Both the position numbers and the translations under genes were made by a program. A model generated the notes under the pieces. That model had not been told where the DNA came from and did not search any database. It was given only the letters and a program-made list of their open reading frames with translations. DNA of 6,342 nt from Gammaproteobacteria bacterium (GTDB taxonomy: Bacteria > Pseudomonadota > Gammaproteobacteria > Woeseiales > Woeseiaceae): assembly GCA_002685275.1 (NCBI GenBank), contig NYWX01000032.1:1-6342 (forward strand). The letters are read 5' to 3'. How positions within the stretch are numbered: position 1 is the stretch's first letter; each line of letters opens with the position of its first letter. Positions 5,853 through 6,342 of the stretch are shown here, piece after piece.

Positions 5853-6342
5853 ATGCAACTTTTAAAGATCAAAATATTCAAAATAATTTTATTAATATCT
5901 TTTTTTAGTTTTGGCTCTTATTTATTTGCAAATGAACCTGAATCACCAAATATAATCTTAATTGTTGCTGATGATTTAGGATATTCAGACTTAGGTGTAT
6001 ATGGCAGTGAAATTATAACGCCCAACTTAGACAATATGGCTAAAAATGGAATTCAATTAACAAATTATCATACTGGTCCAACATGCGGACCAACCCGAGC
6101 CATGCTGATGACTGGAGTGGACAATCATCGAGCAGGTCTTGGTACAAATGCAGCAGCACTAAGACGGCTTCCTGAGTTGAGAGGTCTGCCAGGTTATGAG
6201 GGTTTTTTAAATGATCGTGTAGTGCCCTTCTCAAAAATCTTAAATGAAGGTGGTTACCACACATTCATGGCGGGTAAATGGGATCTTGGTAAAACAAAAG
6301 GAAAGCTTCCTACAGATCAGGGATTTGATCGATATTTTGGAA
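5853..6342 (+). CDS. Secreted sulfatase, AtsA (arylsulfatase)-type, formylglycine-dependent (5' part only)
   Basis: The first 163 residues of a rightward gene are visible; it runs off the window. It begins with a Sec signal peptide (MQLLKIKIFK, then a hydrophobic run, likely cleaved after FA at 26), so the enzyme acts in the periplasm or outside. The mature part starts with SPNIILIVADDLGYSDLG, with metal-binding Asp40 and Asp41. The sulfatase signature CGPTRAMLMTG has Cys78, predicted to be converted to formylglycine (C-x-P-x-R), and Arg82. PGYEGFLNDRVV and AGKWDLG (140-146) align with the Pseudomonas arylsulfatase AtsA as I recall it, which reads GKWHLG. Lys142 is kept, but the active-site His is Asp144 here. 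The enzyme would cleave a sulfate ester; whether the substrate is an aryl, alkyl or sugar sulfate is unknown. ATG at 5853 has AAGGA (5839-5843) 9 nt upstream. It is divergent from the operon, and a functional link is inference. Confidence 0.92.
   Translation, partial: MQLLKIKIFKIILLISFFSFGSYLFANEPESPNIILIVADDLGYSDLGVYGSEIITPNLDNMAKNGIQLTNYHTGPTCGPTRAMLMTGVDNHRAGLGTNAAALRRLPELRGLPGYEGFLNDRVVPFSKILNEGGYHTFMAGKWDLGKTKGKLPTDQGFDRYFG

Noticed and set aside
6040..6264. Minus-strand open frame of 74 residues
   Set aside because: It is antisense to the sulfatase catalytic region, whose motifs prove the plus frame is the coding one.
1..6342. CRISPR arrays, tRNAs, insertion sequences, attachment sites
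   Set aside because: No spaced direct repeats, transposase-like frames, terminal inverted repeats or tRNA-like cloverleaf were seen on either strand by reading.
4200..6342. Choline-O-sulfate pathway (sulfatase, flavin choline dehydrogenase, betaine aldehyde dehydrogenase)
   Set aside because: The gene types are superficially similar, but the sulfatase start matches AtsA rather than choline sulfatase, and the flavoprotein is a Tat-exported SpdH-like protein rather than a GMC-type choline dehydrogenase.

Overview
The window is AT-rich and compactly coded. It looks like part of a low-GC, probably marine, Gram-negative bacterium, most likely proteobacterial. The evidence is a twin-arginine (Tat) exported flavoprotein, a secreted AtsA-type sulfatase, tightly packed genes and strongly A/T-biased codons. 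The taxonomic guess is inference only; there is no rRNA or marker gene here.

Layout: five genes read leftward (minus strand) as one apparent operon. In transcription order they are a 471-residue aldehyde dehydrogenase (5615-4200), an Nramp-superfamily membrane transporter (4195-2960), a thiamine-diphosphate (ThDP) enzyme of the acetolactate synthase/2-oxoacid decarboxylase superfamily (2963-1296), a small membrane-anchored protein of unknown function (1287-955), and a Tat-exported FAD-dependent oxidoreductase resembling spermidine dehydrogenase (919 to beyond the left edge). Junctions are very tight: 4 nt, then a 4-nt GTGA overlap, then 8 nt, then 35 nt, with no terminator between genes. A 237-bp intergenic region (5616-5852) holds inverted repeats and candidate promoters. 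To its right, on the plus strand, a sulfatase gene begins (5853 onward) and runs off the right edge.

Working together (inference): the ThDP enzyme could split or join a 2-oxoacid or aldehyde, and the aldehyde dehydrogenase would oxidise an aldehyde to an acid. The exported flavoprotein would oxidise an amine-like or other substrate in the periplasm. The transporter lacks both metal-binding signatures of true Nramp proteins, so it may import a small organic molecule or a different ion. The divergent sulfatase could release a desulfated substrate, but sharing a regulatory region is the only link to the operon that can be seen. The set reads as a catabolic island for a small oxygenated or aminated compound whose identity the sequence does not give.

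Most of the content belongs to known families. The points worth a second look are the transporter's altered substrate-site motifs, the sulfatase's Asp in place of the usual active-site His, the unassigned small anchored protein, the gene combination, and the palindromes in the divergent intergenic region.
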